Below are positions 1 to 10,537 of a stretch of 64,000 nt of DNA, piece after piece. How positions within the stretch are numbered: position 1 is the stretch's first letter; each line of letters opens with the position of its first letter. The stretch spans positions 1,922,001 to 1,986,000 of the forward strand of contig NC_063258.1 of NCBI RefSeq assembly GCF_019578655.1, in the 5' to 3' direction. Under the pieces are notes generated by a model. That model was not told the DNA's origin. It made no database searches and saw only the letters and a list, made by a program, of their open reading frames with translations. Source of the stretch: Ricinus communis (taxonomy: Eukaryota > Streptophyta > Magnoliopsida > Malpighiales > Euphorbiaceae). Made by a program: the position numbers and the translations under genes.

Positions 1-1
1 G

Positions 2-2582
2 AATTTTTTACAAGAAAAAGACAGTATTCAAGAAAGATACTATCAATTTTGCATTCAAAACAAAGTCCAAATCAAATTTTTTGATTGGTTTCAAATTTAT
101 TGCAAAGAAAATAGTATTCTTTATCCTTTCAAAGAAAAGATCATTAGTCCTGTCATGGTAAAAAACAAATCTCCAGATTGGAAGGTCGGAGAAAACCTAA
201 CCATCTAGTCTGAACATCCTTCCTTAGGAAGATAACCATTCCTTATGGAGAGAATGAGATAGAGGCTACACCTTACAAACTGGTAGGAGAAGATCTTGAG
301 AAGAATGTCAAGAATATTGTTCAGCAGAACAATTTCTCGAATACCTATCTTAACACAATAGGGAAGCAACTTGTTAGGATAGAAAGCCAGATCCAAAAAC
401 CTCCTATAGTCTTCACCTCTCCAATCCCCAACACTGAACATTAAAAAGAGACAAGCCAATCGAAAAAGCTCAAAAATCCAGTCTTCAAACCCTACCAAAT
501 CTCAAAGCCTAGCCAAGATCAATTTCAAAAGAACAAAGCGGTTTGCTAGAGCGACAGAGAAACGAGCTTAGCAAATTAGCAACTTTTGAATCCTCCAAAA
601 ACCTAGTACCAGATACTCCTCAAAGCAGTAGGAATATCAGTGCTTTAGATCAAGCCCAAAACAATGAATCCAATGATTCAGAGCTTGAAAGTGTCATTGA
701 CAAACCATCCAACATCAACAGATTGGGATGGCAAGCCCCTAGATTGACTTGGCATACTCCTAGGAATACTGCTCCAGATCTAGGAATAGAAAATAGAAAC
801 AATATCCTAACCCAATCTAGATTCAATGCCTCCTCTGTCTATGAATGGAATATAGATGGAATGTCAGAATACAACATTCTTGGTCTCTTACAACATATGA
901 CCATGGCAGCCAATGCTTACAAAACCCAAAGCGGTACCTCTGATAGAGCAATTGCTGAGCTCCTTATAGCTGATTTTTCTGGCCAGGTTAAAGGATGGTG
1001 GGATTACCATCTCACACAAGCACAACAGCTCCAAATCCTAAGTGCCATCCAAACCACAGTAGAAGGGACTCCCATCTTAGATGAACTAGGAAATCCAATT
1101 GAGGATGTTGTGTCAACCTTAATCCTAACGATTTCCCTCCACTTCATAGGAGACCCTTCTCTTCTCAATGACAAGAATGCTGAGCTCCTTAGCAATCTAA
1201 CCTGCAAAAAGCTTAGCAATTTTCAAGCCTACAAAGATACCTTCCTGACTAGAGTCATGCTTAGGGAAGATTCAAGCCAACCTTTCTGGAAAGAGAAATT
1301 CTTAGCTGGTTTACCTAAGATATTAGGTGAAAGAGTTAGGAATACCATAAGAGAATCCCATAATGGCCAGATCCCTTATGATTTCTACACTTATAGTGAA
1401 TTAGTGAGCCTTACCCAGAAAGAAGGTCTGAAAATTTGCCATGACCTTAAACTCCAAAGACAACTCAAATGGGAAATGAAGAAGACTAGGCAAGAACTAG
1501 GAAGTTTTTATAACCAGTTTGAGTATAACCTCATAGAGCCTTCCTCTACCTGCAAAGGAAAATGCAAAGAAGATTTTTCCAAATCTTTTAAGAAAAAACG
1601 ATTTTTCAAAAATAGAAAGACTCCAAAAAACAAGGAGAATTTCTACAAATAGCCATCCTCTTCTAAATTTGCAAAACAAAATTTCAAAACAGATTTTAGC
1701 AAAATTACCTGCTATAAATGTGGCAAGAAGGGCCATACTTCAAAGTATTGTAAGTTTTCTAAAAAGCTCCATGAGCTCCAAATAGAAGATGAAATTTTAA
1801 GCAAAATTTCAGCTCTTCTTGTTAATTTCTCTGAATCAAAATTTTCGAATAATGAGGAAGAGTTTCAAATTGATGAAATAAAAACCTCATCCGATTATTT
1901 TGAATTAGATTCTGAAAGTATTTCAAAGAATATTAATATGCTCACTAGGCAACAAGAAGCTCTTCTTAAAGTTGTCAAGCATATTAATGATCCCCAAATC
2001 CAAAAATAAGTTTTGAAAGAAATTTTAAAAATTGAAACCCTTGTCCCCTCTTCTAGTAAGAATACTTATGATCTTGGATAAAGGGAAAAAGCTAAAAAAC
2101 CCTCTTCCTACTGTTCAAGAACTTCAAAAAGAAATCAAAGCTATCAAAACAGAGCTCAAAGATTTGAAAGAAAAACAACAAAATGATTCTTTTTTGCTCC
2201 AAATTCTGATCCTCAAACAGAATAGTGATTCTGATTCTGAAGAGGAAAATGATTTTCAAAATCTTGAAGTTTCTGAAAGTGTTCCAGAAAACTTCATTAA
2301 TGTTTTAAAGGAAATTACTTCAAGAAAATATTTGATTCAAATAAAGCTCATTTTCCCTGGTGATTTCCAAATAGAAACCATCGCTTTATTTGATACAGGA
2401 GCAGACCTCAACTGTATCAATTATGAGCTGGTTCCTAAAGGTATCATCAAGAAACTAAAGAGAACACTTATCACCAATAGTTCAAAAATTAGGATTGCAG
2501 GAAAAACTGAGGCTGCAATTCTAAATAATAATATTGCTTTAGAAAATGTTTTTATTCTTACAAAAGATCTTCAACAAATTAG
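2..2582 (+). pseudogene. EPRV copy A: ORF1 polyprotein fragment (coat protein to protease), broken
   Basis: This is the 3' part of a florendovirus-like ORF1, entering from the left window edge. It holds the coat-protein region (motif KGWWDYHLT near 1000; FWKEKFLAGLP near 1290), a CCHC knuckle at 1710-1751 (C-X2-C-X4-H-X4-C), a Lys/Glu-rich probable coiled coil near 2110-2200, and the aspartic protease active site DTGAD near 2393. Breaks visible against the sister copies: TAG at 206-208, a 1-nt loss just after it, TAA at 442-444, TAG at 1650-1652, TAA near 2009 and a frameshift after the protease motif. The longest open stretch is 543-1652. The copy ends where the strand of similarity flips near 2582. 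It carries the SVID insert in the coat-protein N-terminus that only copy B shares. Confidence 0.85.
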
Positions 2583-2878
2583 GAAGATCAGAACAAACTT
2601 CATTTTCAATCTTTTGCAAATCAGAGATTTTTCTTTGGACAAAATCATTTTACATTTGATCTTGGATCCTTTTCAAACCCATATCTTGTTTCAAGTGGGA
2701 AAGCTGGGTTTGTTTTCCTTTTGTTCAAAGCATTTATCTCAAAATTATAAATTGAGTGGGCTTTAATAAGATTGAGATTTCTCTTTTTGGGTTTTTCTAG
2801 AAAAAGGAAAACAATCTTTGAATCTTTGGCTTTAAATATAATACCAGCAGTAGTTAGTTTGAAAGGAGTAATTAAATT
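2583..2878 (-). pseudogene. EPRV copy A': inverted protease-RT linker fragment
   Basis: Read on the minus strand this matches the segment between protease and RT seen intact at 8906-9180 and in copies D and F. It abuts copy A head-on at about 2582 and is joined on its other side directly to a 5' leader (from 2879). The movement protein, coat protein and first part of the protease are therefore missing between leader and linker. No useful open frame remains. Confidence 0.75.
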
Positions 2879-3626
2879 GATGCAGATTAAAATGAGTTTA
2901 AAATCTTCTTTATGCAGATGATGCTTCTTTCCCGGAACCCAATAGGCTCTGATACCAAGATAGAGATAAATACAAACAGATCAACAAGTTTCTGGTGTGC
3001 AGGATCCTGAGACCAGGCAAGCACAGAGCATACGCTTGTTAAATCTTAAAATGGTAGATAAAGAAGATAAACTTTATTGATAATCACAAACTTTGAACAT
3101 AAACTTTTAAACAAATATACAAACTTTGAAAGTTTTAGATATGAAAGCTTTAAACTAAAGAAATATAACTTACAAGAGAAGATAAAAAATATAAGAGGAA
3201 GGGTTCTCTCACTATCTTTCTCACTCTATACTCTCTCTTTTCACTATATTTCTTCTTCTTTGTGGGACTTGAAGAATACAAGAGGTTTTTCTTTGTATTT
3301 TTCAGTCTGCCTTCTTCTAAGAGGAACTCCTCTATATATAGAGGTCTTCAAGCTTTGGATGCTCTTCTTAGTGGAATAAAGATGGCTCCACTTGTTCTTG
3401 TAGTCTTGTGATAATGCTTGTAGTCTTGTGATAATGAAGTAAGATGCTTTACGTCTTTTGAGAAAGCTGTCGGTCATGCTTTGAAAAAGAATCTTTTGCT
3501 TTTCTTTTCTTTCTTTTTTCTTTATATGACTCCTTTTTCCTTTTTTTTCATTGGGCCTTTTGGCCCATTACAAAATATTTTTGGGCTGTCATTTCTAGTT
3601 TTCAACCCACGGGCTTTGCAGAGATG
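2879..3626 (-). promoter_or_regulatory. EPRV copy A' intergenic region: promoter, poly(A) signal, leader
   Basis: On the minus strand this runs from the ORF2 stop through a TATA box, a poly(A) signal and a leader. The TATA lies in a perfect palindrome, CCTCTATATATAGAGG, at 3329-3344. AATAAA is at 3073-3078, about 255 nt downstream of the TATA, as expected for a pararetroviral terminally redundant transcript. The primer site follows at 2945-2957. The upstream purine-rich tract (pyrimidine-rich on the plus strand, about 3490-3550) and TGGGCC motifs match the other copies. Function is inferred from layout. Confidence 0.7.
2945..2957 (-). other. Pararetroviral primer binding site (copy A')
   Basis: The minus strand reads TGGTATCAGAGCC, complementary to the 3' end of plant initiator tRNA-Met, the primer used by Caulimoviridae. 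It sits in the leader between the poly(A) signal and where ORF1 should begin. Confidence 0.8.
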
Positions 3627-5073
3627 TCATTTAATGGGCTTGAAAATCCCAAAACAGTCATCTTCATTTGAGTCACCATCTAAGTCTATTGCTACCGAGT
3701 TGGTGCTGGAAGAGGAAGATGAAGCTTTTGATTTTCCTTTGGAAGAAGCGGTTTCTGACAATTGTTTGATCAACTGTAAGAAATCCTCTTCTGTCTAGGC
3801 TGCTGCTAGCTTTGGAATTATGAAGGACTTCTGTGCTAAGAAAGTGGTTTGTTCTTTTGGAGGTGGCAAGAAGCTATTTTTGGAAAGGAAATTTTGTACC
3901 AACTTTAGCGATAATTTATCTTGGTGGTCAGATTTATCCCACCATTTGACTTTGAACCTTCAGGTAAGGATGATTTCTCCATCTGTTGCTTGATTGAAAT
4001 GGAAATACCAAACATATACCCAGGGGAGAAAAAAGTTTGAACAAAATAGAAGTAACGGGGGAAAACGTCTTTCTATTTTGTTTGGTTTGTAGTGGGCTTT
4101 GAAAAGGTTAAACAGAGGTAGAACTTCTGGAATTATGGTCTCACGAACATTGCCATAAAAATTCCACCATTGTTTAAACCAATAGGGGATCTTTGAAGTT
4201 TGGATTGAGCTTGTATCGAAGTAGAAAAGCCAAGAATGGCTTTGTCCTTCATTCTGGAGAAGAAAGGTATTAAACCAAGCTTGTTGGTAATCCCAATAGT
4301 TAAAGGAAGTGTTTAGGCTTGATGGGTAGGTTCTTTGGAGGGAAGTTGGGAAGGACCTTGAAGAGTGTAAATCCATTCCCCAATCTGTAGGGTGGAGGAT
4401 TCTTTGTATGGTGCATCTAGAATATGCAGGGTCTTTATGGTCTTTGTATTTTTTGAAATGTTTGAACTTTGCAGAACCAGTTACCTCAAGGATAGATTGG
4501 TAATAGGATTGAGGCTTTGAAATATTCCAGGGCTTGAAATACCATCCTAGAGGGAAAATCTTTGAAATCAGTTTTGAGGGGCTTTCTGTACAGAATCCTT
4601 CCTCAATAGTCAAAATGTTTTGAAAATTTTGCTTTTCTATATATTCGTTGGATTTAAGAAGTTTTGTTTGTGACAAAACTATTTCTTGAGAGTTGGGTTT
4701 TGAAATACTTTTAGAGCTCTGAGATAGGTTTTGAGGGAAAATTTCTATCTCAGTTTTTGAAAAAGGGATAGAAAGTATACCTTTACCCTTGTTAGAGGAG
4801 GAGGATGACTTTGGAGAGGCTTCAGGCTGAAGCTGTATCATTTGCTTTGAATATTCTTCAACCCTTTTCAGGAATTCAGGATCTTGCTGGGCAAGCCATT
4901 CCCCGAATTTGTTATCACGGATCGGCCTTGCTTTAGTCAATTTCTTCCTGGATGATTTCGGTCCAGGTTCTGATGGGCTTTGAAGAGGAAGGCAAAATTT
5001 CCTTCTTTGGACTTTGGACAGGCTTTGAACTTGCTGTCGACTTTTCCTCTTTTGCTTTTGATTTTCTTGGCAT
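3627..5073 (-). pseudogene. EPRV copy A': ORF2, unknown function, broken
   Basis: Start ATG is at 5071-5073, only 2 nt after the ORF1 stop (5076-5078), and the terminal stop is TGA at 3627-3629. The protein family is the second ORF of florendovirus-like elements and has no known function. It has a basic N-terminus (MPRKSK), a Gln-rich segment (EWLAQQDPEF), a Ser/Lys stretch (PKSSSSSNKGKG), a conserved Trp/Tyr-rich core (GWYFKPWN, NYWDYQQAWFN, WFKQWW) and an acidic tail ending CFGIFKP. Breaks: a stop and frameshift near 4940-4960, a stop at 3960-3962 and a TAG at 3796-3798. The long open stretch is 3960-4940. It is the short N-terminal subtype also seen in C and D. Confidence 0.8.
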
Positions 5074-5075
5074 TT

Positions 5076-6334
5076 TCACTCCTGTTTTTGAAGAAACTCT
5101 CTAGTTAGAAAGTCTGGAATTGAATTTGAATCTCCTCTGATGTATTCGATTTCAAAGTCAAAAATTTGTTTGGAAGCTATGTTTTGAACATCTTTTTGTA
5201 AAAGTTCTTTAGCAGATTTGCAATCTATCCTTAAAAGAAATTTTTGGTTTAAAAGATCGCTTTGAAATTTTGAAATGTATAAAACTATCGAAAGAATTTC
5301 TTTTTTGATAGTTGAATAGTTTTTTTGTGTATCATTCCAGTGTGCAGAAGTAAACTGGACAATACATTCTTTGTTGTTTTGAACTTGCTTAAGAATCCCA
5401 CCATACCCTAGATTTGATGCATCAGTTTCAACAATTTTGAATGCAGATGGATCAGCTAGGTGCAAACATGGTATTTCTGAAACTTGTTTTTTTATGCTTT
5501 GGACAATTTTTGTATGCTCATCGGTCCATGCAGGGGGGTTTTTCTTTAACCTATCATGAAGGGGCTTTGCAAGATAGTTCAAATTTGGATAAAAATCCAT
5601 AACATAATTTAAACTACCAAGGAATCTTTGTAATTGCGTTTTTTCCAAAATCTTATCTGGAAACTTTGAAGTAAATGCTAGAGACCTTTCAATTGGGGTA
5701 ATAGTTCCCCGGGAGATATAGTGTCCAAGAAATCTAATTTTTGTTTGAAATAAAGATATCTTGGATTTTGAAACCACTAAACCACTTTTTTAACAACATA
5801 GAAAAATGTTTCCAAGTGTTTGAAATGTTGCTCTATGGAATTTGAAAATATCAACACATCATCAATGTAGACAATGCAAAACTTTGAATAAGGATTAAAA
5901 ATGTCATTTATGAATTTTTGAAATTCAGAAGGAGCATTTTTTAATCCGAAGGGCATTACATTCCATTCGTACTGGCCAAATGGAACTGTAAAAGCTGTTT
6001 TGTATCTGTCGTTTGCATGAATCTGGATTTGCCAACATCCTGATTTCATATCAAACTTTGAAAAAATAAAAGCAGAATGAAGCTTTTGAAGAAGATCTTT
6101 TTTATTTGGAATTGGATACCTAATCCACTTTAGGTCTTTATTCAAAGGCTTGTAATTGATCACCAACCTAGGTGTTCCTCTTTCTATCTCACTATTTTTA
6201 TTGACATAGAAAGCTGCACATGACCAGGGGGATCTAGACTTGAAAATTAAACCTTTCTGCTCTAGGTCTTTTATCTCTAATCTACAATGGCTTTCTAGGG
6301 TTTCATTCATTTGAATGGGTCTGGTTTTGGTATG
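5076..6334 (-). pseudogene. EPRV copy A': reverse transcriptase-RNase H, broken
   Basis: This is the ORF1 C-terminus on the minus strand. RT motifs are present: FSKFDMKSG (catalytic Asp region), the PFGLKNAPSEFQ block and the YIDDV active site near 5868-5880, followed by RNase H with ETDAS near 5427. A frameshift at about 5777-5795 separates RT (5777-6310) from the thumb and RNase H (5076-5777). A 30-bp in-frame deletion removes the ARWQAILSVF segment of RNase H near 5160; the TTTTG-type repeat at its ends suggests slippage. The upstream end stops near 6334, where the sequence flips into the plus-strand leader of copy B. Confidence 0.85.
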
Positions 6335-6496
6335 GATTCATAAAGAAGATTTTAAACTCATTTTAATCTGCATCATATTACTGATAAACAAGCAATGTTC
6401 ATTTATGCACAGTAGTAAGTCCCGTCAGGTGTAAGGGCAGTAAAACTGGTGGCTTGGTTCATATTTGTTTAGAAAGTTATTTTGGTTTATTTTAAA
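6335..6496 (+). promoter_or_regulatory. EPRV copy B: 3' part of leader, primer site lost
   Basis: This matches the leader just upstream of ORF1 in copies C and E (AAACTCATTTTAATCTGCAT near 6352, AGTAAGTCCCG near 6414). The primer site and promoter are absent because the copy is truncated at the junction with inverted copy A'. The same leader stretch also lies inverted at 2880-2913. Confidence 0.7.
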
Positions 6497-8604
6497 ATGA
6501 ATTTAGAACCATTTTTCTGTAGATCTTCTTCTTTTTCAAACTCTTCTACCTCTGAGTCCTCAAGGTACAAAGGTTTAGTAAATAGTGAAGAAATCACTAT
6601 TGAAGATTTTACAAAGCATATTGATGATTGGAAAATACCCAAAGTTCAAAAGAAATAAATTTATGAGTATTCAAAGTTTTCTCTTTTCAAAACTGATTTT
6701 ACTATCAAAACTAAAGAAAGAGATATTCAGATTTCAAAGCCTTTTGAAGAAATTTATCTTTTAAATCCAAAGACCCTCGAGAAGCATAAAGAAAAAGATT
6801 ATAAGTATATCCATATAGGCCTTGTCTAGGTAGGAATAAAGCCCCTTACCAGAGAAGGTTTAGATACTTCCATCTTAGCAGTCCTTAGAGATGCTAGGTT
6901 TACAAATTTTTATGATTCTTTATTAGGTACTGTTGAGTCGAGCCTCAATAAAGGACCAATTTTTTTCAACTGTTTTCTAAACATTACAATATCATTAAAT
7001 GATAAAAATGTTTTAAAGAGCATTTTTCTTCAAATAAAGACACATAACTAAAAAATGCTTGAAGGATCTATTCCGATAGCATTGATTTTCAAAATACATT
7101 ACAAAGCCATGATTTCTGCTTTTGGTTCAAAACACAAGCTCCATTCACCAAAAGGAGAAACCTTATTCCTACAAACAGATCTCTCCAAATCCAATGCAAC
7201 AATTCCAAAAACCATTCAATGGAAAGACATCACTCTTCTAGAAGAATGGATCCTTGAAGGTGCAACCCAACCTGAATCCCCAAAGCAAATAGAACCAAAT
7301 ACAAATCTCAAAAATATAACCCAATTCCCAGATGGAAAAGTAAAGCTTACATTTAATAGGAAATCAACCTCTTCTAGATTTTCTGATGATGATTCTTCAA
7401 CATCGACCATAGATATTGGAAGGGTATCAAAAATACCTTCTATTATTTATGCTCCTTACAAAGAACCAACTCCATCTCAAACACAACCCAGATTTTCAAC
7501 ATCTGATATACCAAGCTCAAACAATATACTATAGAATGTTGATTACCAAAGAAATATCCCCAGACCAGTCTACAATGAACTAAAAAAAGAAGATGAGGAT
7601 ATAGAGATCGTTTCTACCCCCTCTTCACCATCACCATCTGCAATAACACAAAATCTAGAAGCAGAGATCAATATGATTTCAAAAGATTTTCAAATTGATA
7701 AAAAGCTTTTACATGAAGATTTCTATTCAAAGAAAAACAAAAAATTTTGGTTTTTTAAGAATTTTTTACAAGAAAAAGACAGTATTCAAGAAAGATACTA
7801 TCAATTTTGCATTCAAAACAAAGTCCAAATCAAATTTTTTGATTGGTTTCAAATTTATTGCAAAGAAAATAGTATTCTTTATCCTTTCAAAGAAAAGATC
7901 ATTAGTCTTGTCACGGTAAGAGACAAGGCTCCAGAGTGGAAGGTCGGAGAAAACCTAACCATCCAGTCTGAACATCCTCCCCTTAGGAAGATAACCATTC
8001 CTTATGGAGAGAATGAGATAGAGGCTACACCTTACAAATTGGTAGGAGAAGATCTTGAGAAGAATATCAAGAATATTGTTCAGCAGAACAATTTCTTGAA
8101 TACCTATCTTAACACAATAGGGAAGCAACTTGTTAGGATAGAAAGCCAGATCCAAAAACCTCCTATAGTCTTCACCTCTCCAATCCCCAACACTGAACAT
8201 CAAAAAGAGACAAGCCAATCGGAAAGCTCAAAAATCCCTACCAAATTTCAAAGCCTAGCCAAGATCAATTTCAAAAGCAAACTGAGTTTGCTAGAGCAGT
8301 CAGAGAACAGCTTAGCAAATTAGCAACTTCTGAATCCTCCAAAAATCTAGTACCAGATACTCCTCAAAGCAGTAGGAATATCAGTGCTTTAGATCAAGCC
8401 CAAAGCGATGAATCCAATGATTCAGAGCTTGAAAGTGTCATTGACAAACCATCCAACATCAACAGATTGGGATGGCAAGCCCCTAGATTGACCTGGCATA
8501 CTCGTAGGAATACTGCTCCAGATCTAGGAATAGAAAATAGAAACAATATCCTAACCCAATCTAGATTCAATGCCTCCTCTGTCTATGAATGAAATATAGA
8601 TGGA
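6497..8604 (+). pseudogene. EPRV copy B: ORF1 5' part (movement protein and coat protein N-terminus), broken
   Basis: Start ATG 6497 (MNLEPFFCRSSSFS) is shared with copies C and E. The 30K-superfamily movement protein region spans about 6590-7300 (motifs LAVLRDARF and YDSLLGTVESSL). Then comes a Ser/Pro-rich linker and the coat protein N-terminus. In-frame stops are at 6656-6658, 6827-6829, 7049-7051 and 7532-7534. A small indel near 8230-8280 causes a frameshift ending at 8323, and TGG is changed to TGA at 8590-8592. The stop at 6656 is also present in copy D. The SVID insert in the coat protein is shared with copy A. Confidence 0.85.
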
Positions 8605-10527
8605 ATGTCAGAATACAACATTCTTGGTCTCTTACAACATATGACCATGGCAGCCAATGCTTACAAAACCCAAAGCGGTACCTCTAATAGAGCCATTGCT
8701 GAGCTCCTTATAGCTGGTTTTTCTGGCCAGGTTAAAGGATGGTGGGATTACCATCTCACACAAGCACAACAGCTCCAAATCCTAAGTGCCATCCAAACCA
8801 CAGTAGAAGGGACCCCCATCTTAGATGAACTAGGAAATCCAATTGAGAATGCTGTGTCAACCTTAATCCTAACGATTTCCCTCCACTTCATAGGAGACCC
8901 TTCTGGAATTATATTCAAAGCTAAAGATGCAAAGATTGTTTTTCCTTTCTTAGAAAAACCTAAGAAAAGAAATCTCAATCTTATTAAAGCACATTCGATT
9001 TACAATTTTGAAATCAATGCTTTGATCAAAGGAAAACAAACTCATCTTTCTCATCTTCAACAAGATGTGGGTTTGAAAAGAATCCAAGATCAATTGCGAA
9101 ATGATTTTATTCAAAGAAAAATTTCTGATTTACAAAAGAAAATTGAAAATGAACTTTGTTCTGATCTTCCAAATGCTTTTTGGAATCGAAAACAACATAT
9201 GGTAGATCTACCATATGAAAATGATTTTTCTAATAAGCAAATCCCTACTAAAGCAAGACCCATCCAGATGAATGAGTCTTTAGAAAGCCATTGTAGAATT
9301 GAGATTAGAGATCTTGAGCAAAAGGGTTTGATTTCAAAGTCTAGATCCCCCTGGTCTTGTGCAGCTTTCTATATCAATAAGAATAGTGAGATAGAAAGAG
9401 GAACTCCTAGGTTGGTGATCAATTACAAGCCTTTGAATAAAGCTCTAAAGTGGATTAGGTATCCAATTCCAAATAAAAAAGATCTTCTTCAAAAACTTCA
9501 TTCAGCATTCATCTTTTCAAAGTTTGATATGAAATTAGGATTTTGGCAAATCCAGATTGATCCAAAAGATCGTTACAAAACAGCTTTTACAGTTCCATTT
9601 GGCCAGTATAAATGGAATGTAATGCCTTTCGGATTGAAAAATGCTCCTTCTGAATTTCAAAAAATTATGAACGACATTTTTAATCCTTATTCAAAGTTTT
9701 GCATTGTCTACATTGATAATGTGTTAATCTTTTCAAATTCCATTGAACAACATTTCAAACACTTAGAAATATTTTTCTATGTTGTTAAAAATAGTGGTTT
9801 AGTGGTTTCAAAAACCAAGATATCTCTTTTTCAAACAAAAATAAGATTCCTTGGACATTATATCTCTCGGGGCACCATCACCCCAATTGAGAGATCCCTT
9901 GCATTCACTTCAAAGTTTCCAAATAGAATTTTGGAAAAAACCCAATTACAAAGATTTCTTGGTAGTTTAAATTATGTCATAAATTTTTATCCAAATTTAA
10001 ACTGTCTTGCAAAGCCCCTTCATGATAGGCTAAGGAAAAATCCCCCTCCTTGGACCGATCAGCACACAAAAATTGTTCAAAGCATAAAAAAGCAAGTTTT
10101 AGAAATTCCATGCCTGTATTTAGCTGATCCATCTGCATTCAAAATTGTTGAAACTGGTGCATCAGAATTAGGTTATGGTGGGATTCTTAAACAAATCCAA
10201 AATTCCAAAGAATGTATTGTCCAGTTTACTTCTGCACACTGGAATGATACACAAAAGAATTACTCAACTATCAAAAAATAAATTCTTTCGATAGTTCTGT
10301 GTATTTCCAAATTTCAAAGTGATCCTTTAAATAAAAAATTTCTTTTAAGGATTGATTGCAAATCTGCTAAAGAAGTTTTACAAAAAGATGTTCAAAATAT
10401 AGCTTCCAAACAGATTTTTGCTCGTTGGCAAGCTATTCTTTCTGTTTTTGATTTTGAAATCGAATTTATTAGAGGAGATTCGAATTCTATCCCAGACTTT
10501 CTAACCAGAGAGTTTCTTCAAAAATAG
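8605..10527 (+). pseudogene. EPRV copy B: coat protein fused in frame to RT-RNase H by deletion
   Basis: This carries the longest open stretch of the window (8605-10281, 558 codons). At about 8904 the coat protein (FIGDPS) is joined in frame to the region after the protease (GIIFKAKDA). The coat-protein C-terminus, CCHC knuckle and protease active site are lost. The RT has MPFGLKNAPSEFQ, but its YIDD box reads YIDN (near 9711-9722), which removes an essential Asp. In RNase H the first catalytic Asp is Gly (ETGAS, near 10154). A TAA at 10279-10281 interrupts RNase H and recurs at the same place in copy C. The ORF1 frame finally ends at TAG 10525-10527. Catalytically dead by inspection. Confidence 0.88.
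9196..9217. repeat. Perfect 22-bp palindrome inside the RT N-terminal coding region
   Basis: The half-site CATATGGTAGA is followed at once by its exact reverse complement. The same palindrome is at 22058-22079 (copy D) and 32272-32293 (copy F). It codes for HMVDLPYE just before RT. All three copies that retain the region keep it intact, so it is ancestral to the family. Confidence 0.9.
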
Positions 10528-10537
10528 GAGTGAAAGA

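Noticed and set aside
3481..3798. ORFs antisense to ORF2 (also 11574-12338, 17666-18244, 19240-19716, 26416-27030)
   Set aside because: They are mirror frames of ORF2, which has clear conserved blocks on the other strand; frame openness comes from its codon composition.
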